DNA from: Maribacter cobaltidurans
GTDB lineage: Bacteria; Bacteroidota; Bacteroidia; Flavobacteriales; Flavobacteriaceae
Direction: 5' to 3'
Assembly: GCF_002269385.1 (NCBI RefSeq)
Contig: NZ_CP022957.1
Location: 2,785,001-2,849,000 of the forward strand
Length of the DNA: 64,000 nucleotides
In this document: one piece after another, positions 30,974-40,570 of the stretch
Layout of the letters: the number at the start of each line of letters is the position of its first letter
How positions within the stretch are numbered: the first letter of the stretch is position 1
Position numbers and translations under genes: made by a program
The notes under the pieces: generated by a model
Told to the model about the DNA's origin: nothing
Database searches by the model: none
Seen by the model: the letters and a program-made list of their open reading frames with translations, nothing else

Positions 30974-32254
30974 TTAGGTTAAGGATAATAAACCGCTATA
31001 ATCCTCAGGGAGTTCCGCATCGATATCCTTCAAATAAGACTTAAGTGCTTTTAAGGTAGAATGCCCCGTAATCAGCATCAATTTATCACAAGTTTCTGTA
31101 TAGGTAAATTCTTTCCTGAACTTCCTAAAAAGCAATGTTATAAAAGTATGCCTGAAAGAATAGATTGTATATTCACTGCCCAATTGTAGCGTTTTTCCTT
31201 GAGACAGAAGATATGCGTTGTATTTCTTTTTAAGTTTCCAAAACCGTTTGGTAAAATAATCCCTTCTACTTGATTCCGAAGCTTCCCATTCTCCAATACC
31301 AGCAGGAGTAAACAAAAAATGATTTTGTACGGAGAAGTCCAAATCCTTGATTTCATGGTGGACGATATCCGGTATAATTTTGGTCTTTTCAGGTTTGTTC
31401 TTTGCTTGAACCCGTAATAGCTTTTGAGCAAGAAAAATATCCTTGACTTTTAGCCTGCATACCTCAATGGGGCGTAGAAAATTATAGGAGACAAATTTTA
31501 TGAAAAGCAACAGAAGTGGGTCGTTTTCCTTGATAAAGGCAAATAGACCTTCCAGGACTTCTAACGAATAGGTCTTATGGCTTACCGATTTTGTATTGAG
31601 TACTTTGATATTCTCGATAAAATTTCTCGGGATAATATCGTTGTCTTCAAGCTCACCAAATAGGGAACTTAATACGATGCGGGTGTTGTTCCTGTTTCTT
31701 GCACTGCTTTTTTTGACTATACTTTGTAGATAATTGTTGACGGTCTGCTTGGTAATGCTAAGGATGCTTTTATCAAGCAAGTTCTTTTTATTCAAGTATT
31801 TTTTAAACTGATTGTATCGGCTTTTGTAATCTTTGATGGAAGTGTCCGAAAGTTCATTGAGTTTTAGCGTATAGGCATAATCCAATGCGGCTTCGGCCGT
31901 ATATTCCAGGGATTTTGAATTGAGCTTAAGCTTGTCCTTGTAAGGAGAATACCCTTCTTTGAGCATTTCCAGCAAAACCTCCTTGATTATCCCAAGATGA
32001 AATAATCTTTCTTTTTTTGTCTTGTAGTTTTTATTGACGCTCATTGTTACTGGCGTTTGACGGACCAGCACGGGATTTCCAAGTTTGTCAAAAAGGTCCG
32101 GACTGGCATAGTCAAAATAGACGTACCACCTTTTGGAAAGGTCAAAATTGTCCCCGCCATGGTAGATTTTCGGTTCCGTGTATTTTTTCTTCTCCAATCC
32201 GTTTTTGTATGCGGTAGCGTATGCGCTTTGCAATATATCAAAAAAAGAACCCAT
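30974..32254 (-). CDS. Tyrosine recombinase (ICE integrase)
   Basis: A site-specific recombinase expected to integrate and excise the element at the tRNA gene. The N-terminal half holds a SAM-like arm and core-binding domain (YKSRYNQFKKYLNKKNLL). The catalytic domain shows FLRPIEVCRLKV (Arg I), YSFRHTFITLL (box II with Tyr in place of the first His, common in Bacteroidetes integrases), and ITGHSTLKALKSYL (His and the nucleophile Tyr). I chose ATG 32254; an in-frame ATG at 32284 would start inside the terminator-like hairpin. The gene points away from the tRNA and lies directly against its 3' end. Confidence 0.9.
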   Translation of the reverse strand: MGSFFDILQSAYATAYKNGLEKKKYTEPKIYHGGDNFDLSKRWYVYFDYASPDLFDKLGNPVLVRQTPVTMSVNKNYKTKKERLFHLGIIKEVLLEMLKEGYSPYKDKLKLNSKSLEYTAEAALDYAYTLKLNELSDTSIKDYKSRYNQFKKYLNKKNLLDKSILSITKQTVNNYLQSIVKKSSARNRNNTRIVLSSLFGELEDNDIIPRNFIENIKVLNTKSVSHKTYSLEVLEGLFAFIKENDPLLLLFIKFVSYNFLRPIEVCRLKVKDIFLAQKLLRVQAKNKPEKTKIIPDIVHHEIKDLDFSVQNHFLFTPAGIGEWEASESSRRDYFTKRFWKLKKKYNAYLLSQGKTLQLGSEYTIYSFRHTFITLLFRKFRKEFTYTETCDKLMLITGHSTLKALKSYLKDIDAELPEDYSGLLSLT

Positions 32255-32290
32255 TGACAACAGTTTTAAAAAGCTGTTAATCAATGGGTT
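32240..32290 (-). terminator. Terminator hairpin between tRNA-fMet and the integrase
   Basis: On the minus strand AACCCATTGATTAACAG pairs with CTGTTGTCAATGGGTT (one small bulge) around a 10-base loop, followed by C and seven T. It lies 7 bp past the tRNA 3' end and overlaps the integrase start, so it probably ends the tRNA transcript and may limit read-through into int. Confidence 0.7.
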
Positions 32291-32296
32291 ATGTAG

Positions 32297-32369
<73 letters not shown>

Positions 32370-32514
32370 ATATGGACGACAAAGATACAATAGTTTTCAT
32401 GTAAATTCCAAATATGATTCGCTTTCATTTTGAATAAGGAATAAAAATCTTGACTTTCTTGCACTTATAGGTTCCAAAACAATATTTTCAATTTTATTGG
32501 CTACTTTAGAACAC

Positions 32515-33879
32515 ATGAAGCAACTGAATGATTTTTTAATACAGGCAATTTCCGCAACGGAATGGCCCATGTTTGTTCTATTGATTGGAGGAGGTCTATT
32601 TTTAATGCTGTATTCCAAATTATTGCCTTACCGTTATTTTGGACATGCCCTAGCAATAACTCGGGGAAAATATGACGATAAAAATGCAAAGGGTGATGTA
32701 AGTTCCCTTCAGGCATTATCGGCGGCGGTTGCGGCTACCGTTGGACTTGGAAATATTTCAGGGGTCGCCATTGCCATTCATGATGGTGGTCCTGGGGTCG
32801 TTTTTTGGATTTGGATGACCGCATTGATAGGAATGTGTATTAAGTTCTACTCCTGCAGTCTCTCTATAATGTTCAGGGGAGAAGACTCAGAAGGTCATTT
32901 ACAGGGAGGTCCTATGTTCTATATTGTCAATGGACTAGGTAAAAAATATAAACCTTTGGCCATATTCTTTGCCCTAGCCGGACTCTTTGGTTTTTTAGGT
33001 GTTTTTACGGCTAACCAATTTACGGAAACATTCATGAGTGTTATAAATCCATCCGAAACCATTATGCAAATGAGTGAATTTAACTGGAAATTGACCATAG
33101 GTTTTGTTTTGGCCATAGTTAGTTCGTTCGTCATTTTTGGAGGTTTAGAAAAAATAGCCAAGGTGGCCACTGCAATAGTACCCTTTATGGTGATGGTATA
33201 TTTGGTTGCTGTTTTATTTGTGATGTTTATGAATGCATCCCAGGTAATACCTTCGCTCAAGATGATTATAACGGAAGCTTGGAACTTTAAGTCCATTGTT
33301 ACTGGAGGATTTTGGGGACTTGTAATTATTGGAGTCCGGAGAGCTATGTTTTCCAATGAGGCCGGTCTGGGCAGCGCTCCCATGTACCACGGTCAGTCTA
33401 AAAACGATGAGCCCATACGTGAAGGGTTGGTGGCTATGTTGGGTCCTTTTATAGATACAATACTGGTCTGTACTTTTACTGCTGTTGTTATTATTTTAAG
33501 TGGAGCTTATTTAGAGGACGGAAGTGGTATAGTAATGACATTAAATGCATTTCAAAAAACGTTATTTGGGTTTGGGGACGAGCTTTTGATGGTAATTGTT
33601 GCAGCCTTTGCCCTTTCAACCTTATTCACATATTCCTACTATGGAGTTAAGTGCCTTTCATTTTTGACGAATGCCAAAATTGGTAGATGGTACAATGTTT
33701 ATTTTGTGATTATGATTGTTTTTGCGGCTATTGCTTCTTTGGAACTGGTTAAAAACCTTATCGATTTGTCCTATGCCCTTATGGTAATTCCTAATATGAT
33801 TGCCGTACTTTTGTTGACTCCTAAGGTTAATGCTGCCGCCAAGGTTTATTTTGAAAAATTAAAGAATGAAAGATCATAA
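32515..33879 (+). CDS. Alanine/glycine:cation symporter (AGCS family)
   Basis: A polytopic transporter of about 454 residues with ten or more hydrophobic segments. The AGCS signatures are present: GDVSSLQALSAAVAATVGLG near the N-terminus, GGPGVVFWIWMTALIGM, and GVRRAMFSNEAGLGSAPMYHG in the middle. Such proteins bring in alanine or glycine with sodium. I prefer ATG 32515 (MKQLNDFL) over the upstream ATG at 32497. Its last 14 bp overlap the start of era, so the genes form one unit. It is the first host gene right of the tRNA. Confidence 0.9.
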   Translation: MKQLNDFLIQAISATEWPMFVLLIGGGLFLMLYSKLLPYRYFGHALAITRGKYDDKNAKGDVSSLQALSAAVAATVGLGNISGVAIAIHDGGPGVVFWIWMTALIGMCIKFYSCSLSIMFRGEDSEGHLQGGPMFYIVNGLGKKYKPLAIFFALAGLFGFLGVFTANQFTETFMSVINPSETIMQMSEFNWKLTIGFVLAIVSSFVIFGGLEKIAKVATAIVPFMVMVYLVAVLFVMFMNASQVIPSLKMIITEAWNFKSIVTGGFWGLVIIGVRRAMFSNEAGLGSAPMYHGQSKNDEPIREGLVAMLGPFIDTILVCTFTAVVIILSGAYLEDGSGIVMTLNAFQKTLFGFGDELLMVIVAAFALSTLFTYSYYGVKCLSFLTNAKIGRWYNVYFVIMIVFAAIASLELVKNLIDLSYALMVIPNMIAVLLLTPKVNAAAKVYFEKLKNERS

Positions 33880-34750
33880 AGCTGGTTTTGTAAATATTAT
33901 TGGTAATCCCAACGTGGGCAAGTCCACCTTAATGAATGCCTTTGTGGGTGAAAAATTATCCATAATTACTTCGAAGGCACAAACTACAAGACACAGGATT
34001 TTAGGTATTGTAAACGGAGATGATTTTCAGGTTATTCTTTCGGATACTCCTGGTATTATAAAACCTGCCTATGATTTACAATCCTCAATGATGGATTTTG
34101 TAAAGTCAGCCTTTGAAGACGCCGATGTATTATTGTATATGGTCGAAATAGGAGAGAAAGCCTTAAAGGATGAAAATTTCTTTGCTAAGATCAAGAATTC
34201 TAAGATTCCTGTGCTATTGCTTTTGAACAAGATTGATGGTGCTAGTCAAGAGCTATTGGAAGAACAGGTTCAGTACTGGCAAGATCAGTTACCAACGGTA
34301 GAGATACATCCCATATCGGCCTTACAAAACTTCAATGTTCGGGGTGTTTTTGAAAGAATTTTAGAGTTGCTACCGGCCTCCCCACCCTATTATCCCAAGG
34401 ACCAATTAACGGATAAGCCGGAGCGTTTTTTTGTCAACGAGACCATACGGGAAAAAATACTCTTGTATTACAAAAAGGAAATTCCATATGCCGTGGAGGT
34501 GGAAACCGAGGAATTTCTTGAGGATGAAGAGATAATTAGAATTCGATCGGTAATCATGGTCGAGCGAGATTCCCAAAAAGGCATTATTATAGGCCATAAA
34601 GGTAGCGCATTGAAAAAAGTAGGGGTTGAAGCGCGAAAGGATTTGGAACAGTTTTTTGACAAGCAAGTACATATTGAGCTTTATGTAAAGGTGAACAAAA
34701 ATTGGCGCAACGATAGTAGACAGCTAAAACGTTTTGGGTATAATAATTAA
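33866..34750 (+). CDS. era: GTPase Era
   Basis: A 294-residue Era protein. G1 is GNPNVGKST, G3 is DTPGIIKP, and G4 is LNKID; the C-terminal KH domain shows GIIIGHKGSALKKVG. It binds 16S rRNA and helps mature the small ribosomal subunit. Length is normal. It overlaps the symporter gene by 14 bp and probably shares its message. Confidence 0.95.
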   Translation: MKDHKAGFVNIIGNPNVGKSTLMNAFVGEKLSIITSKAQTTRHRILGIVNGDDFQVILSDTPGIIKPAYDLQSSMMDFVKSAFEDADVLLYMVEIGEKALKDENFFAKIKNSKIPVLLLLNKIDGASQELLEEQVQYWQDQLPTVEIHPISALQNFNVRGVFERILELLPASPPYYPKDQLTDKPERFFVNETIREKILLYYKKEIPYAVEVETEEFLEDEEIIRIRSVIMVERDSQKGIIIGHKGSALKKVGVEARKDLEQFFDKQVHIELYVKVNKNWRNDSRQLKRFGYNN

Positions 34751-34904
34751 TGTTGGTCAATATTTTTTTACTTGTTTTATAATTTTCTATTTAGTAGTCG
34801 TTTAAGAGTAAAATGTACTTACCATAACAATCAATTTCACTTTTATGGATTAAAATTTTTATCGAAAAAATTGCTTTACGTCTGTTATGATGGAGATCTT
34901 TACT

Positions 34905-34912
34905 TATCTTTG
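34905..34912 (+). promoter_or_regulatory. Promoter -7 element before the NeuD-like gene
   Basis: TATCTTTG matches TAnnTTTG and lies 33 bp before the ATG at 34945. No clear -33 TTG is at the usual spacing. Confidence 0.45.
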
Positions 34913-34917
34913 AATAT

Positions 34918-34952
34918 CGATGAAATGCAAAAAAATACGATGAAATGCAAAA
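34918..34952 (+). repeat. 20-bp-period tandem duplication over the NeuD-like start
   Basis: CGATGAAATGCAAAA occurs at 34918-34932 and 34938-34952. The second copy includes the real start ATG; the first offers a decoy ATG whose frame stops after a few codons. Confidence 0.6.
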
Positions 34953-35658
34953 TATAATCATTTTTGGTGCTTCAGGCCACGGTAGTGTTGTACTGGATTG
35001 TATTGAGAAGGAAGGAAAATACAAGGTGGTTGGATTCATCGATTCTTTCAAAAAGAAAGGCACTATCATAAATGGTTATCCAATATTGGGCACGGAATTT
35101 GACTTGCCATTTCTAATCGATAAATATAATATTCGTGGGGGTATTGTTGCCATTGGTGATAATTGGATTCGAAATTCCATGGTAGAACGTATTAATAAAA
35201 TTTCACCTAATTTTTCTTACATTTCCGTTGTTCACCCAAGTGCTGAGGTTGGTAAGGAAGTACAATTTGGAGTAGGGACAGTTATAATGCCTGGAGTCAT
35301 TGTAAATGCGAATTCCGTAATAGGAAATTTTTGCCTTTTAAATACAAATAGTTCACTAGGGCATGATGGGTTTATGCAAAATTTTTCTAGTTTAGCCCCA
35401 AAGACATGTACAGGAGGTAATCTCATTTTGGGCAAGTATTCCGCCTTGTGTTTGGGAGTCAATGTTATTGATTCCATTACTATTGGGGAACATACCGTTG
35501 TTGGGGCAGGATCTTTGGTAGTGGGTAATTTAGATAGTAATATTCTCGCTTTCGGTTCTCCAGCCAAGAAAATCAGGATTAGGGATATCGGCGAACCATA
35601 TATGTCTGGCAGGAAAAATAAAATGGACGTTATTCCTCTTTACAAGTTGGAACAATAA
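34945..35658 (+). CDS. NeuD-like hexapeptide-repeat acetyltransferase
   Basis: A 237-residue protein. The N-terminal MQNIIIFGASGHGSVVLDCI is the Rossmann-like domain of NeuD/PglD sugar O- or N-acetyltransferases; the C-terminal half has left-handed beta-helix hexapeptides (VGKEVQFGVGTVIMPGVIV, GNLILGKYSALCLGVNV, GEHTVVGAGSLVVG). It should acetylate a nucleotide or surface sugar with acetyl-CoA. It stands alone between era and der, each with its own promoter elements; the sugar is unknown. Confidence 0.85.
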   Translation: MQNIIIFGASGHGSVVLDCIEKEGKYKVVGFIDSFKKKGTIINGYPILGTEFDLPFLIDKYNIRGGIVAIGDNWIRNSMVERINKISPNFSYISVVHPSAEVGKEVQFGVGTVIMPGVIVNANSVIGNFCLLNTNSSLGHDGFMQNFSSLAPKTCTGGNLILGKYSALCLGVNVIDSITIGEHTVVGAGSLVVGNLDSNILAFGSPAKKIRIRDIGEPYMSGRKNKMDVIPLYKLEQ

Positions 35659-35691
35659 ACTTGTTATCATTTTTCTGAATACTTTAATTAC

Positions 35692-35699
35692 TACCTTTG
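35692..35699 (+). promoter_or_regulatory. Promoter -7 element of der
   Basis: TACCTTTG fits TAnnTTTG and lies 15 bp before the chosen der start at 35715. It makes the upstream in-frame ATG at 35697, which falls inside the element, an unlikely start. Confidence 0.6.
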
Positions 35700-35714
35700 C
35701 GCCAAATTAAAGCT

Positions 35715-37019
35715 ATGGGTGCTATCGTTGCTATTGTGGGAAGGCCAAATGTTGGTAAATCAACTTTTTTCAATCGGTTGATTCAACGAAGGGAGGCAAT
35801 TGTAGACGCTTCGAGTGGGGTAACGCGTGACCGCCACTATGGGAAAAGCGATTGGAACGGGAAGGAATTCTCGCTCATAGATACCGGAGGATATGTTTTG
35901 GGCAGTGATGATATCTTTGAACAAGAGATAGATAAGCAGGTAGAACTTGCCATAGAAGAAGCGGATGCCATTATTTTTATGGTGGATGTGGAAACTGGTG
36001 TAACGGGTATGGATGAAGATGTCGCCAAACTTCTTAGGCGTGTCAATAAACCGGTTTTTTTGGCTGTAAACAAGGTGGATAATTCCATGAGGGAAGAAGA
36101 TGCGGTTGAATTCTACTCACTTGGCTTGGGTGATTATTATACTTTGTCAAGTATAAATGGTAGTGGTACCGGTGAACTGTTGGATGCTCTGGTAGAGAAA
36201 TTACCGGAAGGCGAAAAGGAGGAAAGCGAACTTCCCAGATTTGCCGTAGTCGGAAGGCCCAATGCCGGTAAATCCTCCTTCATAAATGCATTGATAGGTG
36301 AGGAGCGGTATATTGTTACCGATATCGCTGGCACTACACGGGATAGTATCGATACAACCTATAACCGATTCGGATTCGAATTTAATTTGGTTGATACGGC
36401 AGGAATTCGAAGGAAATCCAAGGTTAAAGAGGACTTGGAGTTTTATTCAGTAATGCGCTCCGTAAGGGCCATTGAAAATTGTGATGTCTGCTTGTTATTG
36501 TTAGATGCTACCCGCGGATTTGATGGTCAGGTTGAAAATATTTTTTGGTTGGCGGCCAGAAACAATAAGGGTATTGTGATTCTGGTGAACAAATGGGATT
36601 TGGTAGAGGATAAAGAGACCAATACCATAAAACAATACACTCAAAAAATAAAGAAGGCCATTGAACCTTTTACCGATGTGCCCATTCTCTTTATATCCGT
36701 ACTAACCAAACAACGCATATTCAAAGCCATTGAAACGGCCGTGGAGGTGTATCAGAATAGAAGCAAGAAAATTAAAACCCGTGAGTTTAACGATGTCATG
36801 CTTCCTTTAATCGAAAATTACCCGCCTCCTGCTTACAAAGGCAAATACGTGAAAATCAAGTTTTGTACCCAACTGCCTACACCCTATCCCCAATTTGCCT
36901 TTTTCTGCAACCTGCCCCAGTATGTCAGGGATCCTTATAAAAGATATCTCGAAAATAAGATCAGGGAAGAATTTGATTTTACGGGAGTTCCTATTAAGGT
37001 TTTTATGAGGAAGAAATAA
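35715..37019 (+). CDS. der: Ribosome-associated GTPase Der (EngA)
   Basis: About 434 residues with two tandem GTPase domains: GRPNVGKST near the N-terminus and GRPNAGKSS near residue 175, with DTGGY and DTAGI G3 motifs, NKVD and NKWD G4 motifs, then a C-terminal KH-like domain ([17 protein letters not shown]). Der is needed for 50S subunit assembly. The start at 35715 follows the promoter at 35692-35699. Length is typical. Confidence 0.95.
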   Translation: MGAIVAIVGRPNVGKSTFFNRLIQRREAIVDASSGVTRDRHYGKSDWNGKEFSLIDTGGYVLGSDDIFEQEIDKQVELAIEEADAIIFMVDVETGVTGMDEDVAKLLRRVNKPVFLAVNKVDNSMREEDAVEFYSLGLGDYYTLSSINGSGTGELLDALVEKLPEGEKEESELPRFAVVGRPNAGKSSFINALIGEERYIVTDIAGTTRDSIDTTYNRFGFEFNLVDTAGIRRKSKVKEDLEFYSVMRSVRAIENCDVCLLLLDATRGFDGQVENIFWLAARNNKGIVILVNKWDLVEDKETNTIKQYTQKIKKAIEPFTDVPILFISVLTKQRIFKAIETAVEVYQNRSKKIKTREFNDVMLPLIENYPPPAYKGKYVKIKFCTQLPTPYPQFAFFCNLPQYVRDPYKRYLENKIREEFDFTGVPIKVFMRKK

Positions 37020-37154
37020 CAATTCCCTTTATTATATATAGGTTAGGTTGGTCGCCAAAAGGGATGATAAACTTATGTTAATCTTAACTAAGGTTTTAGT
37101 TGATTGAGTATCTTCGGAAAGATTAATTCATCAATCAAAAAACTAACCAATAGC

Positions 37155-39941
37155 ATGAAGAAAGTTATTTTAACTATTCTCATTAGCATTTCTTTTTTTT
37201 CAATCTCACAGGCTCAAGAGTTTAAAATTACCGGTAAGATAGTAGATGTATTGGATGACACCCCATTGGAGGCGGCTACGGTATATGCAGAGGTACCTCG
37301 GGACAGTTCCTTGGTTACATATTCCATTTCCAAAAGTGATGGGACTTTTGAATTGGAGGGTAATACTGCTTATAGACAATTGAATGTTTTCTTTTCCTTT
37401 AACGGATACAAGACCTTGCTTAGGAAGATTGATATAAAACCTATTATGAATTTGGGCTTGGTCAAAATGGAAGAACAAGCACAGGAACTTAAAGGAGTAA
37501 ATGTTGTTGGGGAAAGAATCCCTATTCAGATTAAAAAAGATACACTGGAATTCAATGCGGACTCTTTTAAGACCAGGCCTGATGCAACGGTAGAAGAGGT
37601 CTTAAAGAAGCTTCCGGGGGTTGAAATTGATAGTGATGGCAGAATTACGGTTAATGGGAAGGAGGTTGATAAAGTTTTGGTTAATGGACAGGTCTTTTTT
37701 AGCAATGACCCAAAGGTTGCAACCAAAAGCCTTCCAAAGGAAGTCATAAGTAAAATCCAGATTTTGGATTCCAAAACCAAGGAACAGGAGTTCACAGGAG
37801 ATTCTGGTGATGGTAATACCAAGACAATCAATTTGACACTTAAGGAGGATAAGACCGATGGCTATATGGGAAGATTGTCAGGAGGATATGGCCAGGATGA
37901 AAGATATCAGGCCAACGGCCTTTTGAACTATTTCAATAAAACGAAAAGAATAAGCTTTTTAGCCAGTAGTAATAATATTAACAATTCTGGATTCTCCTTT
38001 GATGAAATTTATGAAATGGTCGGTAACACAGGAAGAAGGGGCGGAGTGAGCTTCAACAACAATGGGGCTTTTTCTATCGGTGACCTGGCATTTGGATTTG
38101 GACAAGGAATAATAACATCTTCTACATTGGGGGCCAGTTATGCCAATAAAAAGGAAAAGGAATATGAGGTGGATGGTAACTATTTCTTTTCCTATAGCGA
38201 CTCCTATAATAAAGAGAAAACCTTTAGGGAGAATCTCTTACCGGACAATCGTTTTTTTACCGACATACAATCGAGTTTTACGGGCCGTACTAATTCCAAT
38301 CAAGGCGCGGCTAATCTGGAGTTCGATTTAAGTGAAACACTTCGCATTACGGCGCAACCCACAATGAATGTAAGTAGAACTAACTCCATGGATTTTTCAA
38401 ACACCTTGAATACCAATGAGGATGGGGAGTTGATAAATACTAATGTTACCGAAGAGACCAGTGATGGGTTTCAAAGAAATTTTTCCAACGAAATGGAAAT
38501 CATGAAGAAGCTAGATACGCTTGGACGTTACTTTAGATTGAACTTTAGAAATAATAATAGGGCGGGGAACTCTACTTCTAACCTCAGATCCGTAAGTGAA
38601 TTTTTTGGAGTAAGCCCAGACCAAAATATTCTAGATCAGGAAACTACCATTAAGAACTTGAGCGACCAGTATGAAATAGGAGTAAGGTATCGTCAACCCA
38701 TTGGTAAGGAGGTTTTTCTGGATTTGGATTATAACTATGAAAATAGAACCCAAAAGAATGAAAGATATGTATATGGATTAGATGATATAACAGGGCGTTA
38801 TGACATATTCAATGAAACGTTAAGTTCTGATTTTGAATTTACTAATGGTCAGCATACCCCATCTATGGCTTTTCGTCTTGACGGTAAAAAGCTTCGTTTT
38901 AGATTAAGTGCGGAGTATAATTTGATAGATTTGAAAAATAGGGACTTTTTACAGGACATTTCCTTTTCCAGGGACTATAATAAATTGTTGTTCAATTCCA
39001 ATCTTAGTTACACTTTTGGACAAAATACCCGTCTATGGCTTTCCTATGATTCAGATTTAAATATACCATCCATTAATCAGATTCAGCCGGTCCCAAACGT
39101 AACAAATCCCTTAAATGTAATAGTTGGTAAACCAGATCTCTCTCCAACGGTAAATCACAATATTTACTTCAATTTCAATAATTTCAACTGGAAGGATAGG
39201 GAGGGGTTCTTCATCTATGCAGGCCTTAACTTTATACAGGATCAAATTGTAAACGTTACCGATACGGACGAAAACTTAATAAGAACCACAACCTTTGCCA
39301 ATGTTAATGGAGCTTACAATCATTATGGGGCTATAAACTATTCCAAACAAATAAAAAAGGATAGTCTTTATACCTTGAAGATTAATCTAAGGCCTTATAT
39401 AAACCGCCAAAAAAATATCGGCTTTACAAACGGAAGCCAGCTGGAGGCTAATCAATTCACGGTCTCACCAAGAATTGGTTTAACGTTCAATTACAAGGAA
39501 AAACTGGAATTGGAACCTGAATATACCTACGGGTTTAACAGTACCAAATACAACCTTGACCGACTGCAGGATATAAATTATATTACGCAGCGCTTAGCCC
39601 TTAAAATAACGACCTACTGGCCAAAAAACCTCATTTGGGGCAACGATATCACGTACTCCTATAATGGGAACGTAGGCCCTGGATTTGACAAGGATGCCGT
39701 GTTCTGGAATATGAGCCTGGGCCTACAAATAATGAAAAATAAAGGCACAGTTAAATTATTGGGGTATGATATTCTAAATCAAAACATAAACACCCGAAGA
39801 ACCACAGGTCAGGATTTCATTCAGGATTATCAGGGAACGGTACTCAGAAGATATTTTATGGCAAGTTTTACTCTCAAGTTCGATTCTTTTGGGGGAAGTG
39901 GTCCACCAGAGAAAAAAGGGCCACAATTTATGAGGCTATAA
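37155..39941 (+). CDS. TonB-dependent-receptor-like outer membrane protein (carboxypeptidase-regulatory-like N domain)
   Basis: About 928 residues. A signal peptide (MKKVILTILISISFFSISQAQ) leads into a carboxypeptidase-regulatory-like domain (EFKITGKIVDVLDDTPLEAA), a plug-like segment (RPDATVEEVLKKLPGVEIDSDG), and a long region of alternating strands typical of a 22-stranded barrel, ending FMRL. The pattern matches the OMP_b-brl family of Bacteroidetes outer membrane receptors. No substrate is predictable. ATG 37155 was chosen because it starts the signal peptide; 37104 would add a polar extension. Confidence 0.85.
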   Translation: MKKVILTILISISFFSISQAQEFKITGKIVDVLDDTPLEAATVYAEVPRDSSLVTYSISKSDGTFELEGNTAYRQLNVFFSFNGYKTLLRKIDIKPIMNLGLVKMEEQAQELKGVNVVGERIPIQIKKDTLEFNADSFKTRPDATVEEVLKKLPGVEIDSDGRITVNGKEVDKVLVNGQVFFSNDPKVATKSLPKEVISKIQILDSKTKEQEFTGDSGDGNTKTINLTLKEDKTDGYMGRLSGGYGQDERYQANGLLNYFNKTKRISFLASSNNINNSGFSFDEIYEMVGNTGRRGGVSFNNNGAFSIGDLAFGFGQGIITSSTLGASYANKKEKEYEVDGNYFFSYSDSYNKEKTFRENLLPDNRFFTDIQSSFTGRTNSNQGAANLEFDLSETLRITAQPTMNVSRTNSMDFSNTLNTNEDGELINTNVTEETSDGFQRNFSNEMEIMKKLDTLGRYFRLNFRNNNRAGNSTSNLRSVSEFFGVSPDQNILDQETTIKNLSDQYEIGVRYRQPIGKEVFLDLDYNYENRTQKNERYVYGLDDITGRYDIFNETLSSDFEFTNGQHTPSMAFRLDGKKLRFRLSAEYNLIDLKNRDFLQDISFSRDYNKLLFNSNLSYTFGQNTRLWLSYDSDLNIPSINQIQPVPNVTNPLNVIVGKPDLSPTVNHNIYFNFNNFNWKDREGFFIYAGLNFIQDQIVNVTDTDENLIRTTTFANVNGAYNHYGAINYSKQIKKDSLYTLKINLRPYINRQKNIGFTNGSQLEANQFTVSPRIGLTFNYKEKLELEPEYTYGFNSTKYNLDRLQDINYITQRLALKITTYWPKNLIWGNDITYSYNGNVGPGFDKDAVFWNMSLGLQIMKNKGTVKLLGYDILNQNINTRRTTGQDFIQDYQGTVLRRYFMASFTLKFDSFGGSGPPEKKGPQFMRL

Positions 39942-40051
39942 CGTAAAGCTAATGGCTAAAAATAATTGTAGACCGGTCCATTGTTCTAAAATAGTACCTT
40001 AATAAGGATTCATTTATACTAGACAATGGAGGTGATTAAATTTTAAATGTG

Positions 40052-40510
40052 TCAGTCTATTTCCACGGTGAAAAAAGTGCGGTTATTTGGTGATTGAATT
40101 TCACCATTAATAAAAACGGCACTTACCCTTGGAATCCCCCCGCAACAACCTTCCGCTTCGCCAAGGCCCATATTTATTTGAATTGGGATACTCACATCCG
40201 ATGCCAGGTTCAAATCGATATCATATAATTTAGGTTCCCAATTTTGATTATCGACCACTACACCCGTTTTTTCACCATCGCCGGTTTGCCAAGTTTGGAT
40301 TTCGAGAATAAAAGTATTAGAGTCGGTACCAACAATACTAATAGTTTCTATGGGATAGGTGTCATTTTCGATTACATTTTCGCCATTCTCCAAAACCTCA
40401 AAAAGAAAGACTGGCGGGCCTTCACAAAGAACAAGGCTACAATCAATTTTATTTTCTTCACAACTAAGAGATAGACCTGTGGCCAAAAGCAGTAAAAAGT
40501 ACTTTTTCAT
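40052..40510 (-). CDS. Putative lipoprotein
   Basis: A 152-residue secreted protein. The N-terminus MKKYFLLLLATGLSLSCEEN is a lipoprotein signal with the acylated Cys at residue 17. The mature part is a small beta-rich domain with a CC-GG motif (AEGCCGGIPRVS). It is not recognised further. It is transcribed towards the end of the receptor gene and stands alone. Confidence 0.75.
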   Translation of the reverse strand: MKKYFLLLLATGLSLSCEENKIDCSLVLCEGPPVFLFEVLENGENVIENDTYPIETISIVGTDSNTFILEIQTWQTGDGEKTGVVVDNQNWEPKLYDIDLNLASDVSIPIQINMGLGEAEGCCGGIPRVSAVFINGEIQSPNNRTFFTVEID

Positions 40511-40570
40511 AATTGGAATTTGAAGGAAAGATGTAATTTGAGGATTATGGTTGCTTTGGAATTCAGTTTT

